64,000 bases of DNA from Yoonia sp. (GCF_014859355.1 NZ_JACUUJ010000004.1:46357-110356), one strand, 5' to 3'; positions 8,197 to 18,342 are shown, counted from the stretch's first letter. The notes: a model not told the origin generated them from the sequence alone. Made by a program: numbers and translations.

Positions 8197-10112
8197 GTGA
8201 CGCGCATCTTGTGCACATCCACCCCAGCCGCCTGCATCGCCATTGCGGCGATATCAACCGCCGTCATGCCCGCATCGGCATACATCGCATCGGGGGCGGC
8301 CTGATCAATGAAACGATCTGGCAATGTCATCGTGCGCACCTGGCAGCGCCCATCCAGCAGGCCATCATTGGCCAGATCATGCAACACCATCGCGCCAAAG
8401 CCGCCGCGGCTGCCCTGTTCCACCGTCACCAGCGCCTTGTGATGGCGCAGCAACTGCCGGATCAGTGCATGGTCCAGTGGTTTGGCGAAACGCGCATCGG
8501 CAATGGTGACAGACACACCGCGCGCTTCCATCGCACGGGCGGCCTTGCGGCATTCGCCCAGATGCGCCCCAAAGGACAAAAGCGCCACATCGGTGCCTTG
8601 CTGCACGATCCGGCCCTTGCCGATCTCGATCACTTCACCCCGGTCAGGCAGGTCCAGCCCCTCGCCTTCGCCGCGTGGATAACGGAACGCGATGGGGCCA
8701 TCGTCATAGGCGGCGGCTGTGCGGACCATATGCATCAGCTCCAGCTCGTCGCCCGCCGCCATCACCACCATATTGGGCAGTGCGGCCATATAGCCAATGT
8801 CGAACGCGCCAGCGTGCGTCGGCCCGTCAGCCCCGACCAGCCCTGCACGGTCAATCGCGAAACGCACAGGCAGGTTTTGCAGCGCGACATCATGCACCAC
8901 CTGATCGTAACCGCGTTGCAGGAAAGTGGAATAAATCGCGCAGAAGGGTTTCAGCCCGCTGGCCGCCATCCCGGCGGCAAAGGTCACGCCATGCTGTTCG
9001 GCAATGCCTACGTCAAAAACACGCGCCGGAAAACGCGCACCCATGATGTTCACACCCGTGCCATCCGGCATCGCCGCTGTCACCGCCACAATGCCAGGGT
9101 CAAGTGCTGCCTCGGTCGTCAGGGCGGTGCCGAATACCTTGGTATAGCTTGGCGCGTTCGGTTTTGATTTCGCCTGTGTCCCGCTGACCACATCGAATTT
9201 CGATACCCCATGCCCGCGGTCGGCACTGGTTTCAGCGGGGGCGTAGCCCTTGCCCTTTTTCGTGCAGACATGGATCAGCACAGGGCCGGTCGCCCGCGTG
9301 CGGGCCGCGCGCAAAACCGGCAAAAGCTGCGACATGTCGTGCCCGTCAATCGGGCCGATATAGCTGAACCCCAATTCTTCGAACAAGGTGCCAGACCCGC
9401 CGGTCTGCATCCCCGTCACCAACTGCCGCGCACGGCGGGCGTGGTCGCGCAGCGGGCCGGGCAATGCGGCCTCGAACCCTTCAGCCATCTTGTGCAATTC
9501 GCCCATAGGGGAAGCATAAAGCCCCGACAGGTATTTCGACATCGCGCCCACAGGCGGGGCGATGGACATTTCATTGTCGTTCAGAATGACGAACAACCGC
9601 CGCCCTTCGGCACCGGCGTTGTTCATCGCCTCATAGGCCATGCCCGCGCTGATCGACCCGTCACCGATCACGGCAATCGCGTCGCCGGTGGGCATCCCCA
9701 TGTCGCGGCCAATGGTAAACCCAAGGGCTGCGGAAATCGACGTGCTGGAATGCGCAGCACCAAAGGGATCATAATCGCTCTCGGTGCGTTTGGTGAACCC
9801 GCTCAACCCGCCTTCCTGGCGCAGTGTGCGGATGCGATCGCGCCTGCCGGTCAGAACCTTGTGAGGATAGCATTGATGGCTGACATCCCAGATCAGTTTA
9901 TCCCGCGGGGTGTCGAACACCGCGTGAATGGCAACAGTCAGTTCCACCACGCCCAGCGATGACCCCAGATGCCCGCCGGTCTCCGACACCGCCGAAATAA
10001 CCTCGGACCGCAGATCATCGGCCAGATTGGCCAGCGATGTGTCATTCATCCGCCGCATATCCGCGGGACTGGTCACACAATCAAGAAACGGGGTCTCGGG
10101 GCGATTGGTCAT
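8187..10112 (-). CDS. dxs: 1-deoxy-D-xylulose-5-phosphate synthase
   Basis: Thiamine-diphosphate enzyme that condenses pyruvate with glyceraldehyde-3-phosphate. This is the first step of the MEP pathway feeding phytyl/geranylgeranyl chains, carotenoids and quinones. The protein is 641 aa from the ATG at 10112 ([13 protein letters not shown]); 37 further codons upstream are open but non-homologous. The TPP motif begins [18 protein letters not shown], and the transketolase C-half shows [15 protein letters not shown]. It lies downstream of pufX behind an intrinsic terminator, the arrangement known from Rhodobacter, where dxs is the ORF641 after pufX. Expression beyond the terminator may come from read-through or a private promoter in 10113-10292. 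The last codons come from the REP palindrome. Confidence 0.95.
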   Translation of the reverse strand: MTNRPETPFLDCVTSPADMRRMNDTSLANLADDLRSEVISAVSETGGHLGSSLGVVELTVAIHAVFDTPRDKLIWDVSHQCYPHKVLTGRRDRIRTLRQEGGLSGFTKRTESDYDPFGAAHSSTSISAALGFTIGRDMGMPTGDAIAVIGDGSISAGMAYEAMNNAGAEGRRLFVILNDNEMSIAPPVGAMSKYLSGLYASPMGELHKMAEGFEAALPGPLRDHARRARQLVTGMQTGGSGTLFEELGFSYIGPIDGHDMSQLLPVLRAARTRATGPVLIHVCTKKGKGYAPAETSADRGHGVSKFDVVSGTQAKSKPNAPSYTKVFGTALTTEAALDPGIVAVTAAMPDGTGVNIMGARFPARVFDVGIAEQHGVTFAAGMAASGLKPFCAIYSTFLQRGYDQVVHDVALQNLPVRFAIDRAGLVGADGPTHAGAFDIGYMAALPNMVVMAAGDELELMHMVRTAAAYDDGPIAFRYPRGEGEGLDLPDRGEVIEIGKGRIVQQGTDVALLSFGAHLGECRKAARAMEARGVSVTIADARFAKPLDHALIRQLLRHHKALVTVEQGSRGGFGAMVLHDLANDGLLDGRCQVRTMTLPDRFIDQAAPDAMYADAGMTAVDIAAMAMQAAGVDVHKMRVTDG

Positions 10113-10130
10113 GACGGCACCTTTATATGA

Positions 10131-10168
10131 AAAAGGCGTCGCAAGCGGGGCAAACCGTCTGCGACGCC
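10131..10168 (-). terminator. Intrinsic terminator after pufX
   Basis: On the minus strand a 9-bp perfect stem, GGCGTCGCA...TGCGACGCC (10168-10160 and 10143-10135), is followed directly by TTTTT (a run of A at 10130-10134 on the plus strand). It lies between pufX and dxs and should end most puf transcripts. Further GC-rich stem-loops occur between it and pufX, near 10212-10240 and 10250-10285. Confidence 0.85.
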
Positions 10169-10292
10169 AGTCTCCTGTAGCCAACAGGAAGGGAACTGGG
10201 GCTATACCCCAAGACGGACCCACCAGGGAGGGTTGGTCCGACGGCGAAGGGCCGTGGGCGGCAGCGTCACGCGCCGCCCGGGCCCAATCTGC

Positions 10293-10526
10293 TCAGCCGA
10301 TCGTAACCTCGGGGGCCATGATCACCAGCGACGACAGCGGGGTTGGATCAGGCTGTTGCCGGCTTTCCTCGGGCAAAGCCCGCCCGATCAGCGCGATCAC
10401 CGCGATCACAAACCAGACCGACAGCACGAACACAGCTGCATAACCGGCCCCTTTGAGCATCAAGAGCGTGATATCAGCGGTTAACCTGCTTTTTTCGCTC
10501 ATATGGAGGATGTTTTCGTTTTTCAT
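10293..10526 (-). CDS. pufX: Photosynthetic core-complex protein PufX
   Basis: Small single-span membrane protein that interrupts the LH1 ring and allows quinone exchange between the reaction centre and cytochrome bc1. It is 77 aa from the ATG at 10526; an ATG at 10529 is also in frame, but the AGGAG site is better spaced for 10526. A short polar N-terminus is followed by LMLKGAGYAAVFVLSVWF, which matches the MMKGAGW motif at the same place in Rhodobacter PufX. Next come the rest of one membrane helix (VIAVIALIGRALPEE) and a Pro-rich tail. It follows pufM, where many roseobacters have pufC instead. The sequence is divergent, so the call rests on this motif, length, topology and gene position. 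Confidence 0.85.
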   Translation of the reverse strand: MKNENILHMSEKSRLTADITLLMLKGAGYAAVFVLSVWFVIAVIALIGRALPEESRQQPDPTPLSSLVIMAPEVTIG

Positions 10527-10537
10527 CATCTCTCTCC

Positions 10538-11464
10538 TTAGTTGACTGGCGCATAGCCATGGATTTGTGCCCAGACGAACCAGTTGTCCACAACCGTGCC
10601 TGACAAAAGGATCCCGATCCCACCAGTCAGCGGGGTCAACACGGCAAACCACCAGGCCCAACGGTGAATCCCTTCCATCGTGGCGTTGAAACCCATAGTC
10701 CAGCGCCAGAACAGGGCGGCCCGTTCGGTGGCCGTGCCACGGTCAACGATCTGTTCCAACTCGCGGTCGCCGCCGAAACGGGTTACCGCCAGAATGGTCG
10801 CACCATGCATCGCAAACAGCAGGGCCGATCCATAAAGGAACGCAATCGAAAGCGCGTGGAACGGGTTATAGAACAGGTTGCCGTGGGTGATCGAGAACAG
10901 GTTGGTCCAGTCCAGATGCGGGAAGATGCCGTAGGGCACTGCCTCTGACCACGACCCCATCAGGATCGGACGGAAAAAGTTCAGCACAAAGATCAGCCAC
11001 AGCAGCGCCGCAAAGGCCCATGCCACGTGCAATCCCATGCCCAGCGCCTTGGCGCGGGTATAGGTCCGCATCCACCACGCCCCGCAACCGACAGCAAAGA
11101 AGAAGCTGGCGATCATCCACCATCCGCCTTCGGCCAGTGGCGCAAAGCCCAGCCCGTATTCCGGGCCCGGTGGTTCCAGCGCCAGCCAGAACAGATCGCG
11201 CAGGAACACACCGGGGCTATAATCGACCTGCGCCCAGAAATTCATGCCGATGATAAAGAACCACGCAGCAAACCCGATGACAGCAACCAACCCGTAAGAG
11301 CCATAGTGCACCGGCCCGACCTGGGCGTTCCCGAACAGACCAAACAGCGTGTTGAACCCTGCCTTGCCGGACCTTTCGCGCATCGTGTCAGCGTCGGCGG
11401 GTACGCCCATTTCGGGCGGCCCCTGCACCTGAACCTGCGTAAAGATATTCTGATATTCAGCCAT
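10538..11464 (-). CDS. pufM: Photosynthetic reaction centre M subunit
   Basis: Integral membrane subunit of the type-II reaction centre, 308 aa, with five helices. With PufL it binds the special-pair bacteriochlorophylls, the quinones and the non-heme iron. The sequence shows [21 protein letters not shown], which carries iron-ligand His and Glu residues, then [20 protein letters not shown] with the second conserved His. It begins [16 protein letters not shown] like other PufM. It lies 13 nt downstream of pufL and 11 nt upstream of the pufX start, within the puf operon. The protein ends at about 308 residues with no fused cytochrome segment. Confidence 0.97.
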   Translation of the reverse strand: MAEYQNIFTQVQVQGPPEMGVPADADTMRERSGKAGFNTLFGLFGNAQVGPVHYGSYGLVAVIGFAAWFFIIGMNFWAQVDYSPGVFLRDLFWLALEPPGPEYGLGFAPLAEGGWWMIASFFFAVGCGAWWMRTYTRAKALGMGLHVAWAFAALLWLIFVLNFFRPILMGSWSEAVPYGIFPHLDWTNLFSITHGNLFYNPFHALSIAFLYGSALLFAMHGATILAVTRFGGDRELEQIVDRGTATERAALFWRWTMGFNATMEGIHRWAWWFAVLTPLTGGIGILLSGTVVDNWFVWAQIHGYAPVN

Positions 11465-11477
11465 TTTTCATACCCTC

Positions 11478-12311
11478 CTACAGGTTCACCCACCAAGGCA
11501 GTTCATAGTACCAATCCCACCACACGATCCATTCGTCGAACCAGATGGTGCCGGAAATCACGATGCAGACCGCGCTCCAGAAACCAGCCATCAGCGCAAG
11601 GAACAGGCCCAGACGGTGAATGCCAAGTGGCCCGATCGAGTAACCGATCAGATCGCGGAAATAGGTATCTTCGTGGTCTGGCGTGCGGATTTCATCACCC
11701 TTCTTGCCCGGATTGATCGCCGACAAAATCAGCGACCCGTGCAACGCAAGTGCAACCGCATTGATCCAGAAGAAACTGATCGCGATCATATGGGCAGGGT
11801 TGTAGTGAAAGTTGCCATAGGCATAACCCACGTTGTTCACCCAATCGAGGTGGCTGAAGATGCCATAGGGAAACGCATGCCCCCAGGCCCCCATCAGCAC
11901 CGGACGGATAACGACCAGCGTGACATATGCAAAAATCGCCACACCAAAGGCAAACGGCACGTGATAGCCGATGCCCAGTTTGCGGCAAATCTCGACCTCG
12001 CGCATCATCCAGCTGACAAAGGCGCCGATGGCGCAAATCGTGATGACCTGCCACAACCCGCCTTCCAGCAGCGGTGCCGCACCCAGACCATACTCCAGCG
12101 ATGGCGGATTGATCGAGATCAGCCATGGATTCCACGTGGGGCCTTGGCTGGCCCCGTAAAATATCAAAATCGTCCCAAGGACGGCGAAAAAGAACGTCGT
12201 GACCCCGAAGAAGCCAACGTAAAATGGCCCCACCCAAAAGTCGAACAGATCACCGCCAACCAAAGTCCCGCCACGGACCCGGTATTTTCTTTCGAAGCTG
12301 AGCTGTGCCAT
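11478..12311 (-). CDS. pufL: Photosynthetic reaction centre L subunit
   Basis: Five-helix membrane subunit of the reaction centre, 277 aa, homologous to PufM. It begins [36 protein letters not shown] as in the family. Conserved blocks include [20 protein letters not shown], containing a bacteriochlorophyll/iron-ligand His, and [11 protein letters not shown]. The gene follows pufA after a 129-nt spacer containing a strong hairpin, and precedes pufM by 13 nt. The spacing matches the standard pufBA-LM arrangement, in which the light-harvesting message is more stable than the reaction-centre message. Confidence 0.97.
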   Translation of the reverse strand: MAQLSFERKYRVRGGTLVGGDLFDFWVGPFYVGFFGVTTFFFAVLGTILIFYGASQGPTWNPWLISINPPSLEYGLGAAPLLEGGLWQVITICAIGAFVSWMMREVEICRKLGIGYHVPFAFGVAIFAYVTLVVIRPVLMGAWGHAFPYGIFSHLDWVNNVGYAYGNFHYNPAHMIAISFFWINAVALALHGSLILSAINPGKKGDEIRTPDHEDTYFRDLIGYSIGPLGIHRLGLFLALMAGFWSAVCIVISGTIWFDEWIVWWDWYYELPWWVNL

Positions 12312-12387
12312 CTTCCTACTCCATTCATGGACAGGCCCTGCATCCGCGTTCCGGTGCGCCCTGTCATCGTCAATGTCTTGCGGTTGC

Positions 12388-12412
12388 CCCGGGCGGGTCT
12401 AGCCCCGCCCGT
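12388..12412 (-). promoter_or_regulatory. pufA-pufL intercistronic mRNA hairpin
   Basis: GGGCGGG (12391-12397) pairs with CCCGCCC (12404-12410) around a TCTAGC loop, in the spacer between pufA and pufL. A hairpin at this place in Rhodobacter protects the pufBA segment from 3'-5' decay, giving excess LH1 over reaction centre. The same role is inferred here. Confidence 0.75.
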
Positions 12413-12440
12413 CGCTATGATATTGCCGTGAAACGGCTGG

Positions 12441-12596
12441 TTATTGTGCGCCAAAGGCGAGTGTGAACCAGTTTGTTTCAGGGTTGCTAAGCAGGACGAG
12501 GTGAATCATCGCTGCCAGCAGGAACAGGAAAACGCCCTGTGCCACGAAAACGCGGCGTGGGTCGAAAACCAGCCAGATCTTGTAGAACTGTGCCAT
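12441..12596 (-). CDS. pufA: Light-harvesting 1 alpha subunit
   Basis: 51-aa antenna polypeptide, read directly from the complement of 12596-12441: it begins [20 protein letters not shown] and ends [10 protein letters not shown]. It has the single membrane span and the conserved His in [10 protein letters not shown] that ligates bacteriochlorophyll. The FDPRRVF motif and the short polar C-terminus are typical of LH1 alpha. It lies 16 nt downstream of pufB; the ribosome site AAGAGGAAT precedes the ATG. Within the operon it is followed by the stabilising hairpin. Confidence 0.96.
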   Translation of the reverse strand: MAQFYKIWLVFDPRRVFVAQGVFLFLLAAMIHLVLLSNPETNWFTLAFGAQ

Positions 12597-12612
12597 GTGA
12601 ATATTCCTCTTC

Positions 12613-12768
12613 TTACCAGCTGAACCAAGGAAGCTTGATGTACGTCAGGACATGCGCAACGACGGCGACGATCGTGAAGATCGTGAACCCGCTCATGTAC
12701 ACTGTGTGCAGCTCTTGGGCCTGCTCGTCAGTGAGACCTGTGAAAGAAAGGTCAGATTTGTCAGCCAT
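12613..12768 (-). CDS. pufB: Light-harvesting 1 beta subunit
   Basis: 51-aa antenna polypeptide starting [20 protein letters not shown] at 12768. It has one membrane span with the bacteriochlorophyll-ligating His in [18 protein letters not shown], the classic LH1 beta C-terminus. Codons upstream of 12768 are open but do not belong to the family. It is the first antenna gene of the puf operon and pairs with PufA in alpha/beta heterodimers of the LH1 ring. The 144-nt spacer to pufQ carries small GC-rich inverted repeats, for example CATCAT/ATGATG near 12850-12872. Confidence 0.96.
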   Translation of the reverse strand: MADKSDLSFTGLTDEQAQELHTVYMSGFTIFTIVAVVAHVLTYIKLPWFSW

Positions 12769-12912
12769 GTTTTGTCTCCAAAAATAAGTACTGACGCCGC
12801 GCACCCCCCGCGGCCGGGTTACGACAGAAGCTCGTCTTCTGCCCCAATCCATCATCCCGGGGGGGAATGATGAACATCGGATGCCCCGTAGGGCAAATGT
12901 CGTGCCAGCAGA

Positions 12913-13137
12913 TCAAGCGCTGAAGATCTGCGGCGTAATGATACGGGCCTGTGTCCACGCTTTGGCCAGCGGGCCCTTTTCGGGCAATGCCATCCGACGC
13001 GCCGCACTCAGCACCCATGTCAGGATGCAAAGCGGCAATGTCGCCAGAAAGATCAGCGCGAAATAGGCATAGTATTCACGTTTGGGCGGCGTTGTGCGGG
13101 CCCGTAGAACCGGTGCGTCGGTTGTGAAATCAGTCAT
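12913..13137 (-). CDS. pufQ: PufQ, bacteriochlorophyll-related puf protein
   Basis: 74-aa protein with a single membrane helix ([18 protein letters not shown], about residues 27-44) and the family C-terminal pattern [18 protein letters not shown]. PufQ is required for normal bacteriochlorophyll synthesis in Rhodobacter and is thought to act on porphyrin intermediates, although its biochemistry is not settled. Its start overlaps the bchZ stop by four bases (13134-13137), so the bch and puf genes form one superoperon. The puf promoter is expected inside the bchZ coding region. Confidence 0.9.
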   Translation of the reverse strand: MTDFTTDAPVLRARTTPPKREYYAYFALIFLATLPLCILTWVLSAARRMALPEKGPLAKAWTQARIITPQIFSA

Positions 13138-14594
13138 TTGCGTCCTCCAAAGGATGGTTGCAGTGTCTCGACGGTTTCCAGCACGACCCTGTCGTTGCCG
13201 GCATCAAGCGCGGCCCGTTCTGCGGCATCGCGCAGAGTCTTGGCCGCGGAAATTCGTGTCAAGATCGGGTGCGTCGCCACGATCTCGTCCAGCTTGGCCT
13301 GCGCATCGGCATCCCAGGGGAAATCGCGACGCAAGGGTGTCAGCGTGGCGTCAGTCGCGTCCATATCCGACCCCAGCGGCAGAATGTGGAACAGCGCGTC
13401 AAACAACCCGTTGCAAACCTCTTGCAGCACATATGTCGCGCCGGCATAGCCCATGAATGGCGTGCCCGTAGCGCGCCGGATCGCGGCACCGGGAAAACTG
13501 GCAGGGATAAACACGGGGCTTGGCCCATGCCCGGCCTTCATTTCGGCCAAATACATCTTTTCATTGATCGATCCCATCACGATCAGCGGACGCTTGGTGT
13601 GCAACATGTTGCGCACCTCGTCATTGTTGGTTTTCTTGCCACGACAGCGCGCCACGGCAAAGGCGCAAGGAAAGCCCAGATCACCTTCTAGGTAATGGCG
13701 AATGCCGCGGGCATAGGTTTCATTCGCGACAATCGCGAATTCCGCCGTAGCAAAGAAATCCTGTGTCACCGACCGCCACAAATCCCAGACCGGTTTGATC
13801 GTCGAATGTTTCTCGCGTTCGATGAACGGTTCGGGGTCCAGCCCCGTCAATTCACCCAGCTTGCGCAGGAACTTGGTGGTTGAATCAATCCCGAAGGGCG
13901 CTTGTAGATAGGGCTTGCCCAACACCTCGCAGAGGCCCCGGCCAAATTCGCGGTACATGCAGATATTCACATCCGCATTCACAAGGTTGCGCATCTCGGC
14001 CAGATGTGCGCCCAGTGGCATCACCATATTGACCTCGGCCCCGATCCCTTCGACAAGGCGGCGGATTTCAGCCAAATCGGATGGCATGTTGAACGCGCCA
14101 TACATCGGCCCAAGGATATTGACGCGCGGTGCATCACCCTCTGCCCGCTTCTTCTCGGGCGGCATCCGGCCCTTGGTCATGCCGAATTCGGTGAAAATCC
14201 ACGTCATCGCACGGTCGGCGCATTCCCACTGATCCTCGTCAATGGTGCGCGGTAGGAACCGCTGGATATTCGTGCCCTGCGGTGTCACGCCGCCGCCGAT
14301 CATCTCGGCAATCGACCCGGTCACGACAACGGCAGGTAACGCAGGGTCCAGAACCTTCCAGGCGCGTTTCATCGCAGCCTCGGTGCCTTCGCCCATTTCG
14401 CTTTCGCCCAGACCCGTCACGACAATCGGCAATTCATGCGGAGGAAGGCCATCAGTATAGTGCAGCACCGATGTCACCGGCAGGTTTTCACAGCCCACAG
14501 GCCCGTCGATGACAACCTGCAATCCCTTCACGGCGCAGAAAGCATAGACCGCCCCCCAATAGCCGCCAGCGCGATCATGATCAGTGACAAGCAT
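13134..14594 (-). CDS. bchZ: Chlorophyllide a reductase subunit Z
   Basis: Catalytic subunit, with BchY, of the nitrogenase-like chlorophyllide a oxidoreductase that reduces ring B on the way to bacteriochlorophyll a. The protein is 486 aa. It starts [24 protein letters not shown] and shows the conserved blocks [20 protein letters not shown] and [14 protein letters not shown]. The Cys of the first block belongs to the cluster-binding region of the NifK-like fold. It overlaps pufQ by 4 nt. It is separated from bchY by 87 nt that contain a terminator-like palindrome, an unusual insertion in an otherwise tightly packed operon. Confidence 0.96.
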   Translation of the reverse strand: MLVTDHDRAGGYWGAVYAFCAVKGLQVVIDGPVGCENLPVTSVLHYTDGLPPHELPIVVTGLGESEMGEGTEAAMKRAWKVLDPALPAVVVTGSIAEMIGGGVTPQGTNIQRFLPRTIDEDQWECADRAMTWIFTEFGMTKGRMPPEKKRAEGDAPRVNILGPMYGAFNMPSDLAEIRRLVEGIGAEVNMVMPLGAHLAEMRNLVNADVNICMYREFGRGLCEVLGKPYLQAPFGIDSTTKFLRKLGELTGLDPEPFIEREKHSTIKPVWDLWRSVTQDFFATAEFAIVANETYARGIRHYLEGDLGFPCAFAVARCRGKKTNNDEVRNMLHTKRPLIVMGSINEKMYLAEMKAGHGPSPVFIPASFPGAAIRRATGTPFMGYAGATYVLQEVCNGLFDALFHILPLGSDMDATDATLTPLRRDFPWDADAQAKLDEIVATHPILTRISAAKTLRDAAERAALDAGNDRVVLETVETLQPSFGGRK

Positions 14595-14616
14595 GACGCA
14601 CCCCCTGCTTCATCTT

Positions 14617-14662
14617 GGCAAAAAAACTCCGGGGGAGCGAAGCGGGGGCAGCGCCCCCTCCA
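14617..14662 (-). repeat. Terminator-like GC palindrome between bchY and bchZ
   Basis: On the minus strand a hairpin-forming GGAGGGGGCGCTGCCCCC segment, then CGCTTCGCTCCCCCGGAG, is followed by TTTTTTT (A-run 14620-14626 on the plus strand). It has the form of a rho-independent terminator, yet lies inside the bchXYZ-puf transcription unit. Such GC-rich palindromes are commonly seen between genes in Rhodobacteraceae (recollection, not checked here). Confidence 0.65.
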
Positions 14663-14681
14663 ACATATGCAGAACGCACCA

Positions 14682-16286
14682 TCATATCATCTGCTCCGCC
14701 GCTGCCACACGCGCTTGCTTTTCGAGCTTTTTCTGATGCTGGGCGCGGAAATCCGGGCGCAGGTTCGGCGCACCTTCCCAGACACCGGCGGTATCACCAT
14801 TACCGACGCCTTCGAAAAACGCGCGCATCGTGTCCATCTTTGCCTTGCCCGCAATCGCGGCATTCACCACCTGCGCCAGTGAACCAGCACCCGCCGGCCC
14901 CATCAGTGGACGGGCCGAAATTAGGTTCGTGAAATAAAGCGCCGGGATGCCATGTTCCTTGGCGTGCTGCACCACGGGTGTCGTGCCAATCGCCAGATCT
15001 GGCTTGATCGCATCGACCGCCGCCAGATCATCCTCAAGCGAGGCACGATAAACCACTTTTACACCACGCACAGACAGCCATTCAGCATCGGCGCGGGACC
15101 ATTCCGTTTTCGGGCAGGCAGTCCCGACATAGGGCACATCCGCGCCGCTTTCGATCAGCAGACGTGCAACCAGCAATTCAGATCCTTCGTAGCCGGACAG
15201 TGTGACCGTGCCAGTGATCTGCGATCCGGCCAATGCGGCCTTGATCGCGGGAAGGAAAGCATTTTGCGCTGCTGCAATCTGGTCGGGGCTGACGTTATAC
15301 GCGTCGCCAATCGCGGCCAGCCACGCAGCGGTGCCATCATGCCCCACCGGAGCCGATCCGATAATCTTGCGGCCTGCGGCCTGAAATTCACGGATACTGG
15401 CGGTATAAAACGGGTGGATCGCCGCCGCGACACCACAATCAAGTGCTGCATAAAGCTCGCGCCATTCGCGGGTGGGCACAACCGGACCAGCGGCCAGGCC
15501 CATGGGGGCCAGCATCGCGCCGATCATCATCGGATCAGCGGGGAACATTTCCCCCAACAGCGCCACGGTCGGACGGTCCGATTTACCGCCCACAGGGCGG
15601 GCAACGGGGCCTGCCTTGATCTCGGCGCGGGCGTAATTCAGCATGGCACCTGCCAGCACATCCTTGGCCTCGGCATGGGTCGGGATGCCGAAACCGGGCA
15701 CGTCTATGCCCACGATGCGCACGCCGTTGATTTCCTTTGGCAGCAGCCGCAGCGGCACACCCGATGCCGTCGGCACGCACAGGTTCGTCACCACGATCGC
15801 GTCATAACGATCAGGATCGGCCATATCATGGACCGATTCGCGGATATCCTCGAACAACTTGCCCGTGACCAATGTTTCGGAATTGAACGGCACATAGCCG
15901 ACTGACCGGCGCGCGCCATAGAAATGCGACACGAATGTCAGGCCATAAACACAGCAGGCAGACCCTGACAACACCGTCGCCACGCGTTTCATCCGCAGGC
16001 CCACACGCAAAGATCCGAACGCAGGGCACATCGACTGTGGCTGGTCATGTGGCCCTTGCGGATAATCCCGCGCATACTGATCCAGAATTTCCGATTTGCC
16101 AGCGGCACGGGCCGCGGCTGCCATCGTGGCAGCACCGGCGCTGCAACCGCCATCCAGCGCTGTCTTGGCAACATCAGGCGACAGGTCATGCGGCACGTCA
16201 TCGCGCGCCACACCTTCGATGATACGGACCTTGCCCGCCTCGTCATAGCCGACTTCATAACCTTGGGTGTCTGCATCATGCGTCAT
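14682..16286 (-). CDS. bchY: Chlorophyllide a reductase subunit Y
   Basis: NifD-like catalytic subunit of chlorophyllide a oxidoreductase (534 aa from the ATG at 16286; the adjacent ATG at 16289 is equally possible). Over 100 codons of open frame upstream overlap bchX antisense-free but are not homologous. Conserved blocks are DGGCSAGAATMAAAARA, PQSMCPAFGSLRVGLRM and VLSGSACCVYGLTFVSHFYGA, with Cys residues that hold the shared iron-sulfur cluster. It overlaps the bchX end by about 11 nt, so translation is probably coupled. Together with BchX and BchZ it forms the complete enzyme. Confidence 0.95.
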   Translation of the reverse strand: MTHDADTQGYEVGYDEAGKVRIIEGVARDDVPHDLSPDVAKTALDGGCSAGAATMAAAARAAGKSEILDQYARDYPQGPHDQPQSMCPAFGSLRVGLRMKRVATVLSGSACCVYGLTFVSHFYGARRSVGYVPFNSETLVTGKLFEDIRESVHDMADPDRYDAIVVTNLCVPTASGVPLRLLPKEINGVRIVGIDVPGFGIPTHAEAKDVLAGAMLNYARAEIKAGPVARPVGGKSDRPTVALLGEMFPADPMMIGAMLAPMGLAAGPVVPTREWRELYAALDCGVAAAIHPFYTASIREFQAAGRKIIGSAPVGHDGTAAWLAAIGDAYNVSPDQIAAAQNAFLPAIKAALAGSQITGTVTLSGYEGSELLVARLLIESGADVPYVGTACPKTEWSRADAEWLSVRGVKVVYRASLEDDLAAVDAIKPDLAIGTTPVVQHAKEHGIPALYFTNLISARPLMGPAGAGSLAQVVNAAIAGKAKMDTMRAFFEGVGNGDTAGVWEGAPNLRPDFRAQHQKKLEKQARVAAAEQMI

Positions 16287-17280
16287 CATAAATGACCTCA
16301 AGGCTTTCCATCGGCTTGGCGTTCTTACCGCGCATGTCGATGTCGGTGGCTGGAACAAGCTTGTAATCGCCGCCGGTATCCTTGGCATCGAACAACCCCA
16401 GCAGTCCGTCCTGATCCAGCGGGTTCGGGCGTACGGGCGGGGCAATACCCACGGCATCGGCCAGACCTTCAAACATCGCGCCCCATTGGCTTTGGTGGGT
16501 GCCGACAATCTGGTAATTCGCGGATTTCTTGCGCAGGTCATCATCTTGTGGAATTGCTGCCAAAATCGGAATGCTGACCGCCTTGGCAAAGGCCTGCGCC
16601 TCGCCGGTGCCGTCATCCTTGTTGATCACAAGACCAGCCACACCGACGTTGCCACCCAGCTTGCGGAAATATTCCACCGCCGAACAGACGTTGTTGGCCA
16701 CATAAAGCGATTGCAGATCGTTGGATGCGACCAGAATGACCTTTTGCGCCATATCGCGGGCAATCGGCAGGCCAAAGCCGCCACACACCACATCACCCAG
16801 AAAATCCAACAGGACATAGTCGAAATCCCAATCATGGAACCCCAGCTTTTCCAGCAGTTCGAACCCGTGGATGATCCCGCGACCGCCGCAACCGCGGCCC
16901 ACCTCTGGCCCGCCAAGCTCCATCGCAAAGACGCCGCCGCGTTTGAAACAGACATCGCCAATCTTGACCTCTTCACCGGCGATTTTCTTTTTCGCCGATG
17001 TTTCGATGATCGTCGGGCAGGCCTTGCCGCCGAACAGAAGGCTGGTGGTGTCGGATTTCGGGTCGCAGCCGATCAGCAGCACGCGTTTGCCCATTTCGGC
17101 CATCATGTGCGACAGGTTGGCCAGCGTGAACGATTTGCCGATCCCGCCCTTGCCATAGATTGCGATAATCTGGGTTTTCGATGTCGGTTCGCCCTGCGGC
17201 ACTTCCAGCGACGGTTCTTCATGCGCTTCGTCACGCAGACGCTGATCGAAATCCTTCAGGTTCGGAATTTCGTCTTTCAT
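16276..17280 (-). CDS. bchX: Chlorophyllide a reductase iron protein subunit X
   Basis: NifH-like ATP-dependent electron donor to BchY/BchZ, 334 aa. The P-loop [19 protein letters not shown] falls near residues 41-59, followed by [18 protein letters not shown] (switch region). The cluster-binding Cys residues are visible in the [15 protein letters not shown] block and in the [14 protein letters not shown] block. Its start overlaps the bchC stop in ATGA (17277-17280), consistent with translational coupling in the bchCXYZ unit driven from the PpsR-controlled bchC promoter. Confidence 0.96.
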   Translation of the reverse strand: MKDEIPNLKDFDQRLRDEAHEEPSLEVPQGEPTSKTQIIAIYGKGGIGKSFTLANLSHMMAEMGKRVLLIGCDPKSDTTSLLFGGKACPTIIETSAKKKIAGEEVKIGDVCFKRGGVFAMELGGPEVGRGCGGRGIIHGFELLEKLGFHDWDFDYVLLDFLGDVVCGGFGLPIARDMAQKVILVASNDLQSLYVANNVCSAVEYFRKLGGNVGVAGLVINKDDGTGEAQAFAKAVSIPILAAIPQDDDLRKKSANYQIVGTHQSQWGAMFEGLADAVGIAPPVRPNPLDQDGLLGLFDAKDTGGDYKLVPATDIDMRGKNAKPMESLEVIYDDA

Positions 17281-18215
17281 GCGGTTCCCCAGTTCAAAAT
17301 CATTTTCAGGCAGGCCGGATCGGTAAAGGCCGTTTCATAGGCCTGCGGCGCTGCGTCTGCCGGTTGTTGGTGTGTAATCAGATCGGCCAATTCCAACGCG
17401 CCCGCCTCGACCAGTGACTTGGTTGCGGTCATGTCGGCAGGTGTCCATTCCGCGCTAACGCGGAAACGGGCCTCTTTCATGAAAGCGGGAGGAAAGGCGA
17501 ATTGCAGCGGCGCGGTATAAAAGCCCGCCAGCACGATTTCGCCACCCTTGGAGATGCGGCCAATCAGGTCATTCAGTAAATCACCGCGACCCGATGCATC
17601 GTAGATCGACATGTAATCGCGGCGCGGATCCGATTCCGGTGTCATCACCTGATATCCATCAGCGCCATCCATGCGCTGCGGGTCAATTTCCCAAACAGTC
17701 GGCGCAGGCGCACCGGCGGCAATCGTCAGCCGCGCCAGCAAACGCCCCAGCACACCGTGGCCAATAATCAGGTCAGGCACAGCCTTGTTCGGCCCGGCCA
17801 TCGCGTGGCGCGCCGTGGCAGCCAACGCAAACAACGCGCCCGCAGCGCCCATGCCGGGATCAATCCGTGTGACGCGCGCAGCCTTGGTGACAAGCGTTTG
17901 CGCCGCACCGCCGAACAGGCCAAAGGCCCCGTCGTAACAACTGGCCCCCGGCACAAAGACATGTTCACCAACGCGAAAACCGCTATCGGCGCCCGCCTCG
18001 ACAACTTCGCCGGCGGCCTCGTATCCGGGGATCAACGGGTATCCCATGCCGGGAAACGGCGGCATCTTACCGGACCAGAACAGTTTTTCGGTGCCCGTGG
18101 AAATGCCGGAATGCCGGATCGCAACAATAATATCATCCGCAACCGGCGGGATCAGCCCAACGGTATCAAGCCCCAATTGGCCCGGTGCGGTTAATATTAC
18201 GGCGTTGCTTTCCAA
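17277..18215 (-). CDS. bchC: Bacteriochlorophyllide a dehydrogenase BchC
   Basis: NAD-dependent zinc-alcohol-dehydrogenase-type enzyme that oxidises the 3-hydroxyethyl group to the 3-acetyl group of bacteriochlorophyllide a. I start it at a TTG codon (18215): an AGGAGG lies eight bases upstream and the family begins ESNAVIL at this point, giving 312 aa. Characteristic blocks are [34 protein letters not shown] and [15 protein letters not shown] (nucleotide-binding). It is the first gene of bchCXYZ-puf. Three tandem PpsR/CrtJ palindromes lie immediately upstream. Confidence 0.94.
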   Translation of the reverse strand: MESNAVILTAPGQLGLDTVGLIPPVADDIIVAIRHSGISTGTEKLFWSGKMPPFPGMGYPLIPGYEAAGEVVEAGADSGFRVGEHVFVPGASCYDGAFGLFGGAAQTLVTKAARVTRIDPGMGAAGALFALAATARHAMAGPNKAVPDLIIGHGVLGRLLARLTIAAGAPAPTVWEIDPQRMDGADGYQVMTPESDPRRDYMSIYDASGRGDLLNDLIGRISKGGEIVLAGFYTAPLQFAFPPAFMKEARFRVSAEWTPADMTATKSLVEAGALELADLITHQQPADAAPQAYETAFTDPACLKMILNWGTA

Positions 18216-18273
18216 CGGGTTTTCCTCCTGTCGCGGCCCCCTGGTAGGGTTTCTCACGACGCTTTGTCCTATC

Positions 18274-18342
18274 TGTCAGTTTAACCTGACATTACGATCT
18301 GTCAATTACTTTAGACATAATTGGTGTCAACTTTACCTGACA
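18274..18342 (-). promoter_or_regulatory. bchC promoter with three tandem PpsR/CrtJ sites
   Basis: Three perfect TGT-N12-ACA palindromes at 18274-18291, 18300-18317 and 18325-18342; their starts are 26 and 25 bp apart. The first and third also share the extended form TGTCA...TGACA. On the minus strand a sigma-70-like TTGACA (overlapping the middle site) and TAAACT, 16 bp apart, lie between and within the sites. Binding of the redox/light repressor PpsR/CrtJ should therefore block bchC transcription. The third copy overlaps the 3' end of crtF. Confidence 0.88.

Noticed and set aside
10113..10223. N-terminal extension of dxs by 37 codons
   Set aside because: It would translate through the intrinsic terminator after pufX; family homology and length fit the ATG at 10112.
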